Shown here: one piece after another, positions 22,989-24,640 of the stretch | Numbering within the stretch: the stretch's first letter is position 1 | Layout of the letters: each line of letters starts with the position of its first letter | From: an uncultured Lachnospiraceae bacterium | GTDB lineage: Bacteria; Bacillota; Clostridia; Lachnospirales; Lachnospiraceae | DNA length: 24,640 nt | Direction of reading: 5' to 3' | NCBI GenBank assembly: GCA_910588825.1 | Contig: CAJURF010000054.1 | Coordinates: forward strand, 1 to 24,640 | The notes under the pieces: model-generated | The model's input: the letters and a program-made list of their open reading frames with translations, nothing else | Database searches by the model: none | What the model was told of the DNA's origin: nothing | Position numbers and translations under genes: made by a program

Positions 22989-23600
22989 ATGGCTCTGACT
23001 AAAGAAGATCTGATGGCTATTTCGCAGGTGTTGGACAACAGACTGGATGATAAATTGACACCAATCTACTCACAGCTGGAATCAATTGATGGCAGACTGG
23101 ATAACGTTGAAGACAGATTGACTCATGTGGAAGAAAGACTCGATAACGTTGAAAACAGACTGACTCATGTGGAAGAAAGACTCGATAACGTTGAAAACAG
23201 ACTGACTCATGTGGAAGAAAGACTCGATAACGTTGAAGGCACGCTGACTCATGTTCAAGACAGACTGGATAACGTTGAAGTCACGCTGACTCACGTCCAA
23301 GACAGACTTGATAACGTTGAAGGCACGCTGACTCATGTCCAAGACAGACTTGACCACGTTGAAGGCAGGCTGGATCATGTGGAAGACAGTCTGACTCATG
23401 TCGGGGAAAGATTGGACTGTGTGGAGGGCAGACTGACTAAGATCGAACTGATACAGGAAAATGATATGCTGCCAAGACTACAGAACATTGAGTCCTGTTA
23501 CCTCTCTACTTTCGACCGGTATCAGGAGCATGTGTCCGGCTATAAAACAATGGAATCGGACATTGAGCTTTTGAAAAAAGTTGTAGCAGCACATTTTTAA
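22989..23600 (+). CDS. Heptad-repeat coiled-coil protein of unknown function
   Basis: I recognise no functional family. The 203-residue protein has a short N-terminal segment (MALTKEDLMAISQVLDNRLDD), then from about residue 25 to 160 a nearly perfect 14-residue double heptad of type RLDNVENRLTHVEE, then a distinct C-terminal segment (KIELIQENDMLPRLQNIESC onward, to HF) that is not repetitive. No signal peptide or membrane helix is seen, so it should be a long cytosolic coiled coil. The frame opens earlier at 22956, but the ATG at 22989 has AAAGGTGG 7 bases upstream and lies after the promoter. It is a single-gene unit divergent from thrS. Confidence 0.9.
   Translation: MALTKEDLMAISQVLDNRLDDKLTPIYSQLESIDGRLDNVEDRLTHVEERLDNVENRLTHVEERLDNVENRLTHVEERLDNVEGTLTHVQDRLDNVEVTLTHVQDRLDNVEGTLTHVQDRLDHVEGRLDHVEDSLTHVGERLDCVEGRLTKIELIQENDMLPRLQNIESCYLSTFDRYQEHVSGYKTMESDIELLKKVVAAHF
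23096..23389 (+). repeat. Seven 42-bp tandem repeats inside the coiled-coil gene
   Basis: Units start at 23096, 23138, 23180, 23222, 23264, 23306 and 23348; each begins ACT(G/C/T)GA and contains ACGTTGAA. Units 2 and 3 are identical over 42 bases; units 4-6 form a second closely related type with CACGCTGACTCA; unit 7 is more diverged. Two further degenerate heptads follow to about 23440. Each unit encodes 14 residues, so copy changes keep the frame. Confidence 0.93.
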
Positions 23601-23605
23601 GAAAC

Positions 23606-23665
23606 TGTATATAAATAACCTGGTGCTCCATCCGGCCAGCAGATGGCATAGGTTATTTACATACA
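23606..23665. repeat. 16-bp inverted repeat (15 of 16) after the coiled-coil gene
   Basis: Arms 23606-23621 and 23650-23665 match at 15 of 16 positions (core AAATAACCT/AGGTTATTT), with an inner CCATC/GATGG stem (23629-23633 and 23642-23646). It starts 5 bases past the stop codon. It may end the transcript, but no T-run follows on either strand. Confidence 0.6.
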
Positions 23666-23737
23666 ATTCCTAAGATATTTATTATGGACAATCTATCACA
23701 CCGTAAAACGGAACATTCAGGCAGCAAAACAGATTCA

Positions 23738-23772
23738 GGAATAAAACACGTTCCTTTCCCAGAGCGTGTTTA
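23738..23772 (-). terminator. Probable terminator of the GntR-family gene
   Basis: On the minus strand, just after the stop codon, ATAAACACG pairs with CGTGTTTTAT around a 14-base loop and runs into a weak T-rich tail. The downstream gene-free bases 23666-23737 show nothing else recognisable. Confidence 0.5.
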
Positions 23773-23776
23773 TCAT

Positions 23777-24484
23777 TCACTTTTTAGGCATGAGTTTTAC
23801 CAACTGTTCTTCCACTATCCGAAAATGCTTATCAAAAGCTTTCATTGCAGCCTGCAGATCCTTTTTCACCAGAGCGTTATAAATTCCCCAATGGGACCGC
23901 CTTAATAATTCCGCCCTCATTTTATTCATTAAAATCTTGGTGCGGAAGTTTTCGATAAACTGATCCATCAGATTATCCAGCATAGAATTATATAAAATCA
24001 AAATCCGATTATGGGAAGCACTCACCAATGTATGATGGAATTCCACATCTAATTTTGCACTTTCCCTTGAACTCATAGGCTGGTCCATTTTCAGTAAAAT
24101 CTGATGCAGTTCTTCTAACTCTTCAGGTGACGCAGTTTCAATTGCCAGTCTGACCGCCGCATATTCATACCCTGTCCGGATATGAAAGATCTCCGAATAA
24201 TCAATTTTCATCAGTGCCATAACCATATTTACTGATTTCAGCATATATTCCATCGGGTCGCACCTGACATAATTACCGCTTCCCTGCATACACTCGATCA
24301 AACCTGTAATCTCCAGCATATGCATGACTTCTCTGACTGAATTGCGGCTGACCCCCAGCTTTTCCGCTATTTCCCGTTCCGGCGGAATTTTATCATTTAA
24401 CTGCAGTTCCCCAGACAATATCTGCTCTGAAAAATAGTTAAATATGTACTCATATTTTTTTCCATTAAATTTAGAATTATCCAC
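23777..24484 (-). CDS. GntR-family transcriptional regulator, FadR/FCD subfamily
   Basis: DNA-binding regulator of unknown target. The 235-residue protein has an N-terminal winged helix (11-75) with the GntR signature LQLNDKIPPEREIAEKLGVSRNSVREVM (core PPEREIAEKLGVSRNSVREV) and GLIECMQGSGNYV. The helical FCD ligand domain (about 95-225) keeps the usual metal residues Asp146, His150, His198 and His220. FCD regulators commonly sense carboxylates or sugar acids, but no catabolic gene adjoins it in the window. The start is GTG, preceded only by a weak AAGTAG; no better in-frame start exists. The upstream side, where a target might lie, is cut by the window end. Confidence 0.9.
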   Translation of the reverse strand: MDNSKFNGKKYEYIFNYFSEQILSGELQLNDKIPPEREIAEKLGVSRNSVREVMHMLEITGLIECMQGSGNYVRCDPMEYMLKSVNMVMALMKIDYSEIFHIRTGYEYAAVRLAIETASPEELEELHQILLKMDQPMSSRESAKLDVEFHHTLVSASHNRILILYNSMLDNLMDQFIENFRTKILMNKMRAELLRRSHWGIYNALVKKDLQAAMKAFDKHFRIVEEQLVKLMPKK

Positions 24485-24542
24485 TATAATTATCTACTTT
24501 CTTACCTGTCATTGAGAATGACTGCCTGCAAACAATAACTTT

Positions 24543-24640
24543 AGAGCGTGTTTGAAAATTGCTTTATGTCAACCGTGCGTCACAATTTGTGGGAGATTTG
24601 TTCCGCATGAGGGCGCTGTAGCGGGCTACAGCAACCGAAT
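24543..24640 (+). repeat. Probable interspersed repeat, truncated by the window end
   Basis: A non-coding stretch beginning AGAGCGTGTTTGAAAATTGC and containing the palindrome GCTGTAG-CGGG-CTACAGC (24615-24632). It has no open frame and a style unlike the neighbouring AT-rich intergenic DNA. It resembles palindromic repeats I recall from Lachnospiraceae genomes; that recollection is unverified. Its first 11 bases also occur at 23761-23771. Confidence 0.45.

Noticed and set aside
23096..23389. Regular 42-bp repeats considered as a CRISPR array
   Set aside because: The units are contiguous, coding and without unique spacers.
23082..23399. 105-codon antisense open frame with repetitive MSQRAFNVI pattern
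   Set aside because: It is the reverse-strand image of the 42-bp tandem repeats; no binding site or independent family.

Overview
The window reads as a stretch of chromosome from a spore-forming, anaerobic, low-to-mid GC Firmicute of class Clostridia, most likely a Lachnospiraceae gut bacterium. The grounds are the sporulation genes spoIIGA, sigE and spoIIM, the Spo0A-type promoter, a threonine T-box leader, an Isc-type cluster (iscR-iscS-iscU-mnmA), strong AGGAGG ribosome binding sites and sigma-A promoters. The taxonomic placement is inference; no marker RNA is present. I found no rRNA, tRNA, CRISPR array, insertion sequence or prophage.

Layout. (1) Positions 56-3360, minus strand: lower glycolysis, gap then pgk then tpiA, with a promoter and a repeat-rich leader ahead of gap, a terminator-like hairpin between gap and pgk, and a terminator after tpiA. 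(2) 3399-4420, plus: a PHP-family histidinol-phosphatase whose probable leader holds a 21-bp perfect inverted repeat. (3) 4422-10115, minus: the five-gene run iscR-iscS-iscU-mnmA-P-type ATPase behind a sigma-A promoter with an IscR-like operator. It joins sulfur mobilisation, Fe-S scaffolding and tRNA 2-thiolation. (4) 10173-12803, plus: a SpoVB/MurJ-like flippase and a type I DAHP synthase with its own promoter. (5) 12812-16227, minus: xerD, spoIIM and rny, each apparently its own transcription unit. (6) 16265-16868, plus: a small coiled-coil lipoprotein whose transcript should start at a 20-bp palindrome. (7) 16945-19514, minus: aroD, then the spoIIGA-sigE sporulation operon. (8) 19518-20503, plus: aroE, divergent from aroD. 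(9) 20506-22879, minus: thrS behind a complete T-box riboswitch with a readable ACC (Thr) specifier. (10) 22929-23600, plus: a coiled-coil protein built from 42-bp tandem repeats. (11) 23777-24484, minus: a GntR/FadR-type regulator. The window then ends inside what looks like an interspersed repeat.

The window is largely housekeeping. The most informative signals are regulatory. The spoIIG promoter keeps the 22-bp spacing and a Spo0A box overlapping its -35. The spoIIGA ribosome binding site has an 11-bp inverted copy lying inside that promoter's spacer, which could block translation of read-through mRNA from aroD. The 42-bp repeat gene shows a weaker version of the same layout. I saw no convincing entirely new multi-gene system.
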